Origin: Cyanobacteria bacterium FACHB-471
GTDB lineage: Bacteria > Cyanobacteriota > Cyanobacteriia > Elainellales > Elainellaceae
Reading direction: 5' to 3'
Length of the DNA: 64,000 nt
Assembly (NCBI GenBank): GCA_014695345.1
Contig: JACJOC010000077.1
Span: forward strand, 357,818-421,817
Position numbers and translations under genes: made by a program. Below the pieces are notes generated by a model. That model saw only the letters and a list, made by a program, of their open reading frames with translations, was not told the origin of the DNA and searched no databases. Positions 1-8,635 of the stretch are shown one piece after another (position 1 is the stretch's first letter; the number at the start of each line of letters is the position of its first letter).

Positions 1-728
1 GCCATCGTCCGCTTCCCTCTGGACGAATTCAGCCAAGGGATGCGCTGCTATTTGCGATCGCCCTTGCCGTCCTTTCCTTTACCTTACTTGCCGTCTTTGC
101 CAACCTGCTGAGCGCATTGCTAGCCATGTCGGGCATTGCCACTTACGTTGTCGTCTACACTCACTGGCTAAAGCGCCATAGCACCCAAAACATTGTGATT
201 GGCGGTGCGGCTGGCGCAATTCCACCCTTAGTAGGTTGGGCTGCGGTGACGGGTGAGCTGAGTTGGGCTGCTTGGGTATTTTTTGCGATCGTCTTTTTCT
301 GGACACCGCCTCACTTTTGGGCGCTGGCGATGATGATTCGCGAAGATTACGCCAAGGTGAAAGTGCCAATGCTGCCTGTAATTGTTGGCGATGCCCCGAC
401 GGCGCGCCAGATCTGGATCTACACGCTGCTGTTGATTCCGGTGACGCTGCTGTTGGTCTATCCGCTGCATGTGATGGGTGCGGTTTACACCGCTGTGGCC
501 CTACTGTTGGGTGGTGTTTTTGTGGCGAAAGCGTGGTCTTTGTTGCAATCGCCTTCTGATCAACAACTAGCGCGATCGCTGTTCAAGTACTCCATCCTTT
601 ACATGATGTTGCTTTGCGCAGGTATGGCAGTCGATAGCCTTCCCATTACACATCAGCTTACGGGCGCTCTAACCGAGAACCTGAATTCGCTGGTCAGCAC
701 TTTAGCAATGGGGTTGAGTGGGGGTTGA
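1..728 (+). CDS. ctaB: Protoheme IX farnesyltransferase (heme O synthase), 5'-truncated by window edge
   Basis: This membrane enzyme transfers a farnesyl group to protoheme to make heme O for the terminal oxidase. The reading frame is already open at base 3 and encodes the family hallmark [10 protein letters not shown] at its very start, so the true start and first prenyl-diphosphate motif lie upstream of the window. About 240 residues remain, compared with about 300-320 in the family. Several hydrophobic helices follow, with [11 protein letters not shown], typical of UbiA-type heme O synthases, and a conserved region around DAPTARQIW. The internal ATG at 117 is not the start. The ABC ATPase gene follows 60 bases later on the same strand. 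Confidence 0.93.
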   Translation, partial: HRPLPSGRIQPRDALLFAIALAVLSFTLLAVFANLLSALLAMSGIATYVVVYTHWLKRHSTQNIVIGGAAGAIPPLVGWAAVTGELSWAAWVFFAIVFFWTPPHFWALAMMIREDYAKVKVPMLPVIVGDAPTARQIWIYTLLLIPVTLLLVYPLHVMGAVYTAVALLLGGVFVAKAWSLLQSPSDQQLARSLFKYSILYMMLLCAGMAVDSLPITHQLTGALTENLNSLVSTLAMGLSGG

Positions 729-787
729 ACGGGGTGTTGAAAGGTTAGTTACTACACTAAGATTTTGTACTCCATTGTTCGTATTTC

Positions 788-1822
788 ATGGTGAAGGGTG
801 ATATGTCCTCCGCAGTCTTAATCGAAAAGCTCCAAAAGCGCTATGGCAGCGTCGAAGCAGTCAAAGATGTTTCGCTCCAGGTTGAGCCTGGAGAAATCTT
901 TGGGCTGCTTGGACCGAACGGAGCAGGCAAAACGACGACTTTGCGTTGTCTCTGTACGCTAGCCACTCCCGATGCTGGGAGCCTAGAGGTGTCAGGCGTT
1001 TCAGTGTTAGATAACCCCAAGACGGCGCGACAACTGCTGGGTTATGTGGCGCAGGAAGTTGCCCTCGACAAGGTGTTGACCGGTCGAGAGTTGCTTCAGC
1101 TCCAAGCGGCGCTTTATCACCTACCACGCGGCACTGCCAAAGAGCGGATTGACCAGATGCTTTCACTGCTGGGCTTAGCAGATTGGGCAGACAAAAAAAC
1201 TGGAACCTATTCAGGTGGTTTAAAGAAGCGGTTGGATCTGGCGGCAGGGCTACTGCACCAGCCTGATGTTTTAGTGCTGGACGAACCAACAGTCGGGCTG
1301 GATATCGAAAGTCGCGTGGCCGTGTGGGACTTTTTGCGCCAGCTTCGCAGCAATGGCACGACTGTTTTAATCACCAGTCACTATCTGGAAGAGGTGGATG
1401 CACTGGCAGATCGCGTCGCGATCATCGACAAGGGTGTAGTCATCGCCACGGGTACACCGTCTGAGTTGAAAGATAGGGTGGGGGGCGATCGCGTCACCCT
1501 TCGTATCCGAGAGTTTACTCCACCTGAGGAAGCCGAAGCCGCTAAAACAATGCTGAAAGATCTTCCCTTCGTGCAAGAGGTGATCATCAACGAAGCTCAG
1601 GGCAACTCACTCAATCTAGTTGTCGATCCGCAAAGCGAAGCTCTGATCACCATTCAGCAAGCACTCAAAGAAGCTGGACTGCCAACGTTTGGCATTTCTC
1701 AAGCTCGTCCTAGCCTGGATGACGTTTACCTTGCCGCGACCGGAAAAACGCTGCTCGATGCCGAACTTGCTGCCGCCGGAACCCGCGATCCGAAGGCAGA
1801 ACGCAAACAAAATATGCGGTAG
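788..1822 (+). CDS. ABC transporter ATP-binding protein (DrrA-like, ABC-2 type)
   Basis: This is a cytoplasmic ATPase of an ABC-2 type exporter. Walker A (GPNGAGKTT, about residues 42-50), signature YSGGLKKRLDLA, Walker B (VLVLDEPT) and the switch His in TSHY are all visible. A C-terminal extension of about 100 residues resembles the DrrA-type regulatory tail. Two starts are possible: ATG 788, or ATG 803, which has GAAGG a few bases upstream and looks better. In many cyanobacteria a ctaB-linked ATPase of this type is followed by an ABC-2 permease; here the next gene is cydA and no permease is seen. The substrate cannot be told from the sequence. Confidence 0.9.
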   Translation: MVKGDMSSAVLIEKLQKRYGSVEAVKDVSLQVEPGEIFGLLGPNGAGKTTTLRCLCTLATPDAGSLEVSGVSVLDNPKTARQLLGYVAQEVALDKVLTGRELLQLQAALYHLPRGTAKERIDQMLSLLGLADWADKKTGTYSGGLKKRLDLAAGLLHQPDVLVLDEPTVGLDIESRVAVWDFLRQLRSNGTTVLITSHYLEEVDALADRVAIIDKGVVIATGTPSELKDRVGGDRVTLRIREFTPPEEAEAAKTMLKDLPFVQEVIINEAQGNSLNLVVDPQSEALITIQQALKEAGLPTFGISQARPSLDDVYLAATGKTLLDAELAAAGTRDPKAERKQNMR

Positions 1823-1870
1823 AAATTCTACTTCTCACAGATCGCTTCTCATACGCAGAAGGAAACCATT

Positions 1871-3316
1871 ATGGACGTTTTGTCGGATACAGTAGCGCTA
1901 TCGCGGATGCAGTTTGCGCTCACTGCACTGTTTCACATGCTCTGGCCCACGATGACTACGGGAGTTGGGATCTATCTCGTCATTGTGGAAGGACTATGGT
2001 TGAAAACCCGCAATCCCGACTATTATCTCCATGCTCGCTTTTGGTCAAAGCTGTATGTGTTGAACTTTGGCATTGGCGTGGCTACGGGCATTCCGATGGA
2101 GTTTCAGTTTGGCACTAACTGGGCTCCCTTCTCAGAAGCGGTCGGCAATTTCTTTGGCAGTGTGATTGGCTTTGAGGCATCCTGGGCATTCATGCTGGAG
2201 GCGGCTTTTCTCGGCATCATGCTGTTTGGCTGGGAGCGGGTGAATGCGCCAATTCACTATATGTCCACAATTCTGGTGGCGGTGGGGGCGAATTTGTCAA
2301 CGCTGTGGATTTTGACGGCAAACTCCTGGATGCAGTCCCCAGCAGGTGGGGAAATGATTGACGGTAAGTTTGTCGTGCATGACTACTTTCAGGCGATCGC
2401 CAACCCTTTCATGAAGAACAGCGTCCTGCACATGTTCTTCGCCACCACAGAAACCTCTCTCTTTGTAATCGGTGGCATTAGCGCCTGGTACATCCTCAAA
2501 AATCGCCACTCAGAATTCTTCTCAAAATCCTTCAAAGTCGTGCTGGCAACGGCGATCGCCGTCGCCCCCATTCAGATCTACATGGGACACCTCAGCGGCG
2601 AACAGGTCTATCACTACCAGCCCTCAAAACTAGCCGCAATGGAAGCCCAGTGGGAAACGACTCCCGCCGGGCAGCCTGCTGACTGGAGTGTGATTGCCAT
2701 TCCCAATGACAGCGCCGAAAAGAACGATTGGGAAATCACCGTTCCCAATGCCCTCGGCTACATTCTAGAGTTCAAGCAAAACCTCACCGAACCTGTAATT
2801 GGACTGAGGGACTTTGAGCCAGAAAACCGCCCTCACATGGTTGGGCTAATTTACTATTCCTTCCGCATCATGATTGCGATCGGCTTTTTCCTCGCTTTTT
2901 TGATGCTGTGGAGTACGCTTTACTGGCTACTGGGCAGATTCTCAGCCGAAAACATTGCTCAGCAAAAATGGTTAATGCGAACCTGGATTTTTGCTGCGCC
3001 TTTGGGATTCATTGCGATCGACTCCGGTTGGATTGTTCGCTGTGTTGGACGGCAGCCCTGGACGCTCTACGAACAGATTCGTACCGTCGATTCAGCTTCT
3101 CATGTGCCTGCTAGTAATGTTCTGGTTTCACTCACTGCCTTTGCCCTCGTTTACTCACTGCTGTTTGTCGCCACGCTCTACTTTGGCAGTCGGATTATTC
3201 GCAAAGGGCCAAATCTTGACCTTCCCATACCCGGCACTGAAGTCACTAAACCTGCTGTAAAAACAGAGCCCGGTGAGTTTGTACCCGACGAACGCCCTGT
3301 TGAAGCTCAGCAGTAG
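1871..3316 (+). CDS. cydA: Cytochrome bd-type quinol oxidase subunit I
   Basis: This is the haem-bearing subunit of a cyanide-tolerant quinol oxidase that reduces O2 to water. The 481 residues contain the conserved His near residue 22 (LFHMLWP), the glutamates in FEASWAFMLEA, a second haem His in HMFFATTET, the quinol-site sequence KLAAMEAQWET and the GRQPW motif. The Q-loop is short, as in CioA-type enzymes. It starts at ATG 1871 with AAGGAAA just upstream and ends in a charged tail. A cydB gene normally follows directly, but the next 470 bases contain only a hairpin and a repeat, so subunit II must be elsewhere or missing. Confidence 0.93.
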   Translation: MDVLSDTVALSRMQFALTALFHMLWPTMTTGVGIYLVIVEGLWLKTRNPDYYLHARFWSKLYVLNFGIGVATGIPMEFQFGTNWAPFSEAVGNFFGSVIGFEASWAFMLEAAFLGIMLFGWERVNAPIHYMSTILVAVGANLSTLWILTANSWMQSPAGGEMIDGKFVVHDYFQAIANPFMKNSVLHMFFATTETSLFVIGGISAWYILKNRHSEFFSKSFKVVLATAIAVAPIQIYMGHLSGEQVYHYQPSKLAAMEAQWETTPAGQPADWSVIAIPNDSAEKNDWEITVPNALGYILEFKQNLTEPVIGLRDFEPENRPHMVGLIYYSFRIMIAIGFFLAFLMLWSTLYWLLGRFSAENIAQQKWLMRTWIFAAPLGFIAIDSGWIVRCVGRQPWTLYEQIRTVDSASHVPASNVLVSLTAFALVYSLLFVATLYFGSRIIRKGPNLDLPIPGTEVTKPAVKTEPGEFVPDERPVEAQQ

Positions 3317-3343
3317 GTGAATGAGTCTTGCTGGTCGAAGAAG

Positions 3344-3379
3344 TTTTCGAGCGTGAAAGTAAACTTTCACGCTCGAAAA
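3344..3379. terminator. Perfect hairpin after cydA
   Basis: A 17-bp perfect inverted repeat with only two unpaired central bases (core GAGCGTGAAAG / CTTTCACGCTC) begins 28 bases after the cydA stop. The following T content is weak, so it may terminate poorly or act as an RNA end-stabiliser. A closely related hairpin lies at 30974-31011. Confidence 0.7.
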
Positions 3380-3472
3380 TTATCCTCAAAATTAGCCACC
3401 TCTATGAGTTGATTTCCTGCACGAATCATTTTTTGAAGCGTGAATGGCTGATTGACTGACAAATCTTCTGAT

Positions 3473-3549
3473 GTAGGTTAGGTGGAGCAAAGCGGAACCC
3501 AACTCCTGCCTTGATTTTGTTGGGTTCCGCGATGCTTCACCCAACCTAC
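3473..3549. repeat. Intergenic inverted repeat, GTAGGTT...AACCTAC type
   Basis: The arms GTAGGTTAGGTGGAGCAAAG and its imperfect complement GATGCTTCACCCAACCTAC frame the inner pair GGAACCCAA / TTGGGTTCC. It folds into one long hairpin. It is a non-coding dispersed palindromic element, related to the copy at 11737-11826. The rest of the 3380-3801 gap shows no gene that I can support. Confidence 0.75.
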
Positions 3550-3801
3550 GGAATATCAATTTCGCCGCACCAACATTCACGCTGGACATCTAGCAATTAA
3601 CGGGTAACTCAGGAAAAACTCATTCGGGTTGAAACGACTACGGATAAATTAAATAAAGAATGAGGTTAAGCCTGATAGGTATAGCGCTACGCGCATACTT
3701 TAGGAAACGTTTTGGTGTAAAAATTCCCGCGTAGTGAGTAGGTTCACACTTTCTCGCCCAGATTCCAACTTTGACAGTTTACTCGCTAGCCTTTGGGTAG
3801 C

Positions 3802-5261
3802 ATGGACATCAAAACAGTGAGGCAGCGTTTATCGAATCTCAAAAAGGGTTGGCGAGGAATTGACCCATTTTCGCTTCAGTTTCGTTTGACGGTTGGCGCT
3901 ACGTTAGTCTCAATTTTGGGTATCGGCAGTGTGGGAATGTGGACAACCTGGAAGACGCAGCAGATTCTTGTGGGTAGCTACAAGCAAAGTATCCAGGCTA
4001 TCAGCGATCGCTTTTCGCAAGATGTTGAACTGTATAGCGACATACTGCCTATGTCAGAAGCGTTGCAGCGCGCAGTGGATGCTCGCACGCTACCTAATCT
4101 GATGGTTGTGGTGACTGATGATGCAGGTCAGATGATCGTTCAAACCACGGATATGCGGCAGCGCGAAGATATTTCGACGGTGATTGCTACCCTTCCCGCA
4201 GTTCCCGAACCTGCAATCTACGAAGCCAGCGATCGCTACATCATTCTCTCCAAAGTGCCGCTGGTTACAGAGAGCAATAACTTAGGCACCCTGTACGTCG
4301 CACAGGATATTACCACCGCTCACACAATGTTTTGGGCTGTGATCCGCAATTTAGCAATTGGTAGCCTGCTGGCGATGGTGGCGATCGCTATTGGCATTGC
4401 GCTGTATGTGAAGCGATCGCTACAGCCGTTGCGTCAAATGAATCAGCTTACAACCACACTGTCAGTCGAGGACTTAGACAAAGCTCAAACTCAACTTCGC
4501 TATGCCCCTACCGAAGTGAGAGAGTTAGTGCAAACCTGCAAGCAAATGCTAGCAAAGCTCTCCGAATCCTTAGAGCAACAGCGACGATTTGTCAGCGATG
4601 TTTCACACGAACTCCGCACTCCGCTCACGGTGGTTCATGGCTACATTCAAAGCACTTGCGCCGTAGCACCAACCTGACCGAACCGCAGCAAGAAGCACTG
4701 GAAATTGCCGCTCTAGAAACCGATCGCACGATTCGACTGCTGCAAGATTTGCTAGACCTGGCACGGGCAGATGCTGGGTACATGCACTTCAACCTGGAAA
4801 GTTTTGCCCTGACTGAAGTGATTGAAGAACTGCTCGGCATGGCCTCAAAATTCAGCGATCGGGATATTCAAATTGAAGCAGCTCAAGAAAAAATTGTGGT
4901 TGAAGCAGACCGCAACCGCCTTAAGCAAGTGTTGCTCAACCTGCTCGATAATGCCTTGAAATACTCTGAACCTGACCAACCTATTGTCCTTAAGCTCAAC
5001 CAGGTGGGTGGGCAGGCAGTGATTCAGGTATGCGATCGCGGCCATGGCATTCCCCTCCAGCATCAGTCCCGAATCTTCGATCGCTTCTATCGAATAGACG
5101 AAGCCCGTGCCCGCACAACGGGTGGCTGCGGTTTGGGGCTATCCATCGTTAAAACCCTGGTTGAAGGCATGGGTGGTAGTGTCACCTTGCGCTCAAAGCT
5201 AAACGAAGGCAGTATCTTTGTTGTCACCTTGCCCTTATCTAACTCCTTAGATCTAATTTGA
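3802..5261 (+). pseudogene. Two-component sensor histidine kinase with a -1 frameshift
   Basis: This encodes a membrane sensor kinase partnered with the regulator at 5420. Frame one gives an N-terminal membrane helix, a sensory region of about 150 residues, a second membrane helix (about 180-200), HAMP and the phospho-accepting SHELRTPLT. It then runs out as STCAVAPT at 4677. Frame three continues the same protein exactly: LRRSTNLTEPQQEAL, then N-box NLLDNALKYS, DRGHGIP and GLGLSIVKTL. The join is near 4655, where AGCACTTGCG would read through if one more T were present (AGCACTTTGCG). It is therefore either a real inactivating deletion or a sequencing error. The start is ATG 3802; a TTG at 3793 is less likely. 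Confidence 0.85.
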
Positions 5262-5399
5262 AGGTTTATTCTTATCTGCTTTCCGCACAAAAATAGACCT
5301 TGTAGTCAGCTTTAAGGTACGCCCTAACTTCAACCCTTCACGGATTCCCTGACTTTATAATGCCTCTCACTCCGTAGAACTCCATCCATAGAACTCTAT

Positions 5400-5427
5400 A
5401 GAACTATGACAGCAGAACTATGACAGC
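5400..5427 (+). repeat. 14-bp tandem duplication over the regulator start codon
   Basis: AGAACTATGACAGC occurs twice in direct succession, and two more AGAACT copies lie within the preceding 25 bases. Each full copy contains an ATG; only the second is in frame with the response regulator. Confidence 0.85.
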
Positions 5428-6109
5428 TCATATCCTAGTAGTTGAAGATGAAATTAACCTGGCGCGATTCATCGAGCTAGAACTGAGCTACGAAGGCTAC
5501 CGCATCACCGTGGCTCATGACGGTTTAACTGGATTGACCAAAGCGCGAGATATTGGGCCTGATTTGATCATCCTCGACTGGATGCTGCCTGGACTGAGCG
5601 GTCTAGAAATTTGTCGGCGGATTCGGGCAACGGGCGGCAGAGCGCCCGTGATTATCCTCACTGCCAAGGATGAGATTAACGATCGCGTTGCAGGCTTAGA
5701 TGCTGGAGCCGATGACTATGTGGTGAAGCCGTTTAGCATTGAAGAACTGTTGGCTCGGGTGAGAGCATTTTTACGCCGCAGTCAGGATACGGAGGCAGAC
5801 GTGCTGAGCTTTACAGATTTGCTGCTCAATCGTCAAACCCGAGAAGTGTTTCGTGGCGATCGCCTGATCGAGCTAACCGCCAAAGAATTTGACCTGCTGG
5901 AATATCTGCTAGCTCACTCGCGCCAGGTGATTACGCGCGATCGCATTCTAGAAAAAGTTTGGGGTTATGACTTTATGGGCGACTCCAACATTATTGAAGT
6001 CTACATCCGCTACCTGCGTCTCAAACTGGAAGCCGATGGTGAAAAACGACTGATTCAAACTGTGCGCGGTGTAGGCTATGTACTGCGCGAAACCGGATCG
6101 GGTGTATGA
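5420..6109 (+). CDS. OmpR-family response regulator
   Basis: This cytoplasmic transcription factor of 229 residues has a receiver domain (acidic pocket EDE near 9-11, phospho-acceptor Asp in LDWMLPG near residue 54, Lys in VVKPF) and a C-terminal winged helix ([12 protein letters not shown] through [10 protein letters not shown]). It follows the sensor kinase by 158 bases, so it is probably its cognate partner. The start ATG lies in the second copy of a 14-bp tandem duplication (5400-5427). The first copy carries another ATG that opens a five-codon frame ending in an ATGA overlap with the gene. The target genes are unknown. Confidence 0.92.
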   Translation: MTAHILVVEDEINLARFIELELSYEGYRITVAHDGLTGLTKARDIGPDLIILDWMLPGLSGLEICRRIRATGGRAPVIILTAKDEINDRVAGLDAGADDYVVKPFSIEELLARVRAFLRRSQDTEADVLSFTDLLLNRQTREVFRGDRLIELTAKEFDLLEYLLAHSRQVITRDRILEKVWGYDFMGDSNIIEVYIRYLRLKLEADGEKRLIQTVRGVGYVLRETGSGV

Positions 6110-6242
6110 GTTTTGCCAGTCAGTTTTGCCAGCCAATTTATCTAAGTAAACCAGCTATGTTTCTGTCGATACATTCTCACCAACCCTCTCTCTTTATTTT
6201 GATAAGCTGGGGTGGCTAATCCAGAGAAAACCCTTCTAAGTT

Positions 6243-7154
6243 ATGCACAGGTTACTATCAGGATCGCTGAGCGTTGATCATTTAACCGTTGAAATTGCCG
6301 AATTGCCAAAACCGCTACAGGGCTGCAAGCTGGTTCAACTTTCAGATTTGCACTACGATGGCTTGCGACTCTCTGAGCAACTACTAGCAGAAGCGATCGC
6401 TGCCGCCAATGCCGTTCAACCTGATCTGATTGTGCTGACGGGTGACTATGTAACCGATGACCCAGCCCCAGCTCGTACCCTCGCCTCGCGTTTAAAGCAG
6501 CTCCGCAGCAGCGCTGGCACCTATGCGGTGTTGGGTAACCATGATATTTTTCCTGCGGGTTCGCAAACAGAAATTACTACCGCATTTGTCGAAGCCGGAA
6601 TTCAAGTTTTGTGGAATCAGATCGGCTATCCGTTTGGGTCAGAGTTACCGCTGGTCGGGCTTGCCGACTTGTGGTCGAGAGAATTTGACCCTGCCCCTGT
6701 GATGAATCGGTTGGACCCAGCTACCCCTCGAATTGTTTTGTCTCACAATCCAGATAGCACCGTTCATCTCCAGCCTTGGCGAGTAGACCTCCAGCTTTCG
6801 GGACATACGCACGGCGGGCAGGTTGTCATTCCGGGGTTAGGGCCACTTCCCACTTGGTATCAAGCTGTGCGGCGACACGTCCCCAGACGACTGCGCCGCT
6901 GGATTCCGTACATGCGAGAAGATTGCTACAAAGTCGTGCGTCACTGGGAATGGGCCCAGGGCTTTCACCAAGTCGGCTCCAATTATTTATATGTGAACCG
7001 GGGCTTAGGCACCTACCTACCTGGACGGCTGTTTTGTCGCCCAGAGGTGACCGTAATTACGCTTGCAGAAAAGGCGATCGCACTGAATGAGCCAGATTCC
7101 AGTACAGCTAACAGACCGCTAAACTCGAAGGGAAGGCTTTCTCCTACTGCCTAA
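6243..7154 (+). CDS. Metallophosphoesterase, YkuE/YaeI-like
   Basis: This is a calcineurin-type phosphoesterase with a two-metal active site. The metal-binding blocks are all present in order: LSDLHYDG (Asp, His), LTGDYVTD (Asp), VLGNHDIF (Asn, His), LSHNPD (His) and LSGHTHGGQV (His, His). Its 303 residues fit the YkuE-like branch, whose members act on phosphoesters near the membrane; here the N terminus lacks a clear membrane anchor. The start is ATG 6243. It stands alone between the response regulator and the ArsR gene. The substrate is not predictable. Confidence 0.9.
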   Translation: MHRLLSGSLSVDHLTVEIAELPKPLQGCKLVQLSDLHYDGLRLSEQLLAEAIAAANAVQPDLIVLTGDYVTDDPAPARTLASRLKQLRSSAGTYAVLGNHDIFPAGSQTEITTAFVEAGIQVLWNQIGYPFGSELPLVGLADLWSREFDPAPVMNRLDPATPRIVLSHNPDSTVHLQPWRVDLQLSGHTHGGQVVIPGLGPLPTWYQAVRRHVPRRLRRWIPYMREDCYKVVRHWEWAQGFHQVGSNYLYVNRGLGTYLPGRLFCRPEVTVITLAEKAIALNEPDSSTANRPLNSKGRLSPTA

Positions 7155-7196
7155 TTCCTAACCCAGTAAAGTCAACCCAGCTTCGGGATTAGCTTG

Positions 7197-7541
7197 ATGC
7201 AACCCACTTCTACAACACCCTCTTTATCGGTATCGCCGTCAACAGACTTGATTACGATTGGCTTTCACGCCCTCTCCGATCCGTTGCGGATGAAGGTGTT
7301 AGATTTGCTCCGAGAGCAAGAGCTTTGTGTTTGCGAACTGTGTGACTTCATTGGGGTCAGCCAGTCCAAACTGTCTTTTCACCTGAAGACGCTCAAAGAA
7401 GCTGCCCTCGTGCGAACCCGTCAGGAAGGGCGCTGGATTTACTACAGCCTCAACCTGCCGCAATTTGTGGTTTTAGAGCAGTACTTGTCAGAATACCGCC
7501 GTTTTAGCCAAATTTTACCTGCCCGCTCCTGCGATCGCTAA
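7197..7541 (+). CDS. ArsR/SmtB-family metalloregulator
   Basis: This winged-helix repressor has the CVC pair in ELCVCEL at the DNA-proximal helix, the type of site used by arsenite- or antimonite-sensing ArsR proteins. The recognition helix follows as SQSKLSFHLKTLK, then the wing RQEGRWIYYSL. The start is taken as ATG 7197; the preceding TTG at 7194 is also in frame. No arsenic pump or arsenate reductase is adjacent: upstream is a phosphoesterase and downstream a convergent peroxiredoxin. Its target is therefore either itself or elsewhere. A further Cys sits near the C terminus. Confidence 0.9.
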   Translation: MQPTSTTPSLSVSPSTDLITIGFHALSDPLRMKVLDLLREQELCVCELCDFIGVSQSKLSFHLKTLKEAALVRTRQEGRWIYYSLNLPQFVVLEQYLSEYRRFSQILPARSCDR

Positions 7542-7553
7542 CCAGCAAAGGGA

Positions 7554-7579
7554 TAGGGGCGAACGGCTGTTCGCCCCTA
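7554..7579. terminator. Hairpin between convergent arsR and prxQ
   Basis: TAGGGGCGAAC and its exact complement GTTCGCCCCTA are separated by GGCT. It lies 12 bases after the regulator stop and 30 bases before the end of the convergent peroxiredoxin gene, so it could end transcription from both sides. It also resembles a dispersed GTAGGGGCGAACG-type palindrome. Confidence 0.65.
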
Positions 7580-7608
7580 CAGGCAGATTGGTCAAACTTA
7601 GCTCAAAC

Positions 7609-8046
7609 TTAGACTGCTAGCTCAGCCAAAATGTCAGTAGCGTGGCTGTCTGTTTTGACGGTGCTGTAGACCTTGGCAATTTTACCGTCGCCACCAATGA
7701 CATAGGTAACGCGCTTGGAATAGCCGCCGCCATCCACGTCATAGGCTTTCGTGATTGCGCCATCCACATCAGCTAAGAGCGGGAACGGAAGGCTATATTT
7801 TTCCGTGAACTTCTGGTGGGACGCTTCATCATCCATGCTCACCCCAAACACGGTAATGTCTTTGCCCTGGTAATCGGCGTAGTAGTCCCGGAAGCCACAG
7901 GCCTCTTTAGTGCAACCTGGCGTGTCGTCCTTGGGATAGAAATACAGAATGACGGTTTTGCCAGCGTAGTCGGAGAGTGAAACCGTATTGCCGTTGGTGT
8001 CTTTGACGGTAAAGGCGGGAGCCGTTGTGCCAACTGATAAAGGCAT
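7609..8046 (-). CDS. Thioredoxin-dependent peroxiredoxin (BCP/PrxQ type)
   Basis: This enzyme reduces hydrogen peroxide and alkyl hydroperoxides with thioredoxin. The peroxidatic Cys sits in DDTPGCTKEACGF, with the second Cys five residues later, as in PrxQ. The start at 8046 (MPLSVGTTAPAF) is chosen because AGGAAA lies about 10 bases upstream and the resulting 145 residues match the family; an in-frame ATG at 8070 would add eight residues. It converges with the ArsR gene. The 285-base gap upstream holds the next gene's tandem repeat and no other supported feature. Confidence 0.93.
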   Translation of the reverse strand: MPLSVGTTAPAFTVKDTNGNTVSLSDYAGKTVILYFYPKDDTPGCTKEACGFRDYYADYQGKDITVFGVSMDDEASHQKFTEKYSLPFPLLADVDGAITKAYDVDGGGYSKRVTYVIGGDGKIAKVYSTVKTDSHATDILAELAV

Positions 8047-8284
8047 GGGTTCTATTTCCTGCTTTTGCATTGTTCGTTACAGATTGTAACTGCAATTTTG
8101 GTGTGGCGATCGCCCCTCTTGCGTAAAGATGTGCGACAACTGCTTGATATCAGCAGCCAATATTCTGTATTTTTGTAGTAACTGATACAGAATATTTTCT
8201 GTTTATATCAACTTAGCCACAGTTCTATTTCCGAAACGATCTTGAGGAATTGCTGACGGCGAGATGACTTTGAAGCACAAGGTC

Positions 8285-8320
8285 GCTTATTTTTCCTGAT
8301 TGGCTTATTTTTCCTGATTG
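8285..8320 (+). repeat. Two tandem copies of an 18-bp unit upstream of a small gene
   Basis: GCTTATTTTTCCTGATTG is present twice without spacer, ending 11 bases before the ATG at 8332. It is probably part of that gene's 5' leader. Confidence 0.85.
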
Positions 8321-8331
8321 AGAGACACGAT

Positions 8332-8610
8332 ATGAAGTTAGACTTTTGCCCAGTAGAATACGACACCCAGTCCCGCTGGTGTAATCTTCCCAAAATCGCC
8401 TGCGACTGGCAAACAGTTCCGCATCCAGAAGTTCCCCAGACCGAGTTTCAAGCCTCTACCTGGGTGCAGCTATTAGAACTTCCTAACCCCTTTAGCTTTG
8501 ATGAGGCGCTTTTGCTTTGTCAGCAATCGGGCGATCGTTGGCTAGCTTGGGTTCCCGATCACGGCGAAGTCTTGCTGCATGAGAACCAGTTTTGCGCTAC
8601 TTGGAACTGA
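8332..8610 (+). CDS. Hypothetical protein, 92 aa
   Basis: I do not recognise the family. It is an acidic soluble protein rich in Trp and Cys, without membrane segment or signal peptide. The start ATG 8332 has GAGAG ten bases upstream. The frame has good codon structure and ends 26 bases before the end of the convergent ABC ATPase gene. The sequence ends in FCATWN. It looks like a small conserved cyanobacterial protein, which is an impression only. Confidence 0.6.
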   Translation: MKLDFCPVEYDTQSRWCNLPKIACDWQTVPHPEVPQTEFQASTWVQLLELPNPFSFDEALLLCQQSGDRWLAWVPDHGEVLLHENQFCATWN

Positions 8611-8635
8611 TTGGAACCGATTGGAGCGGATAGGA

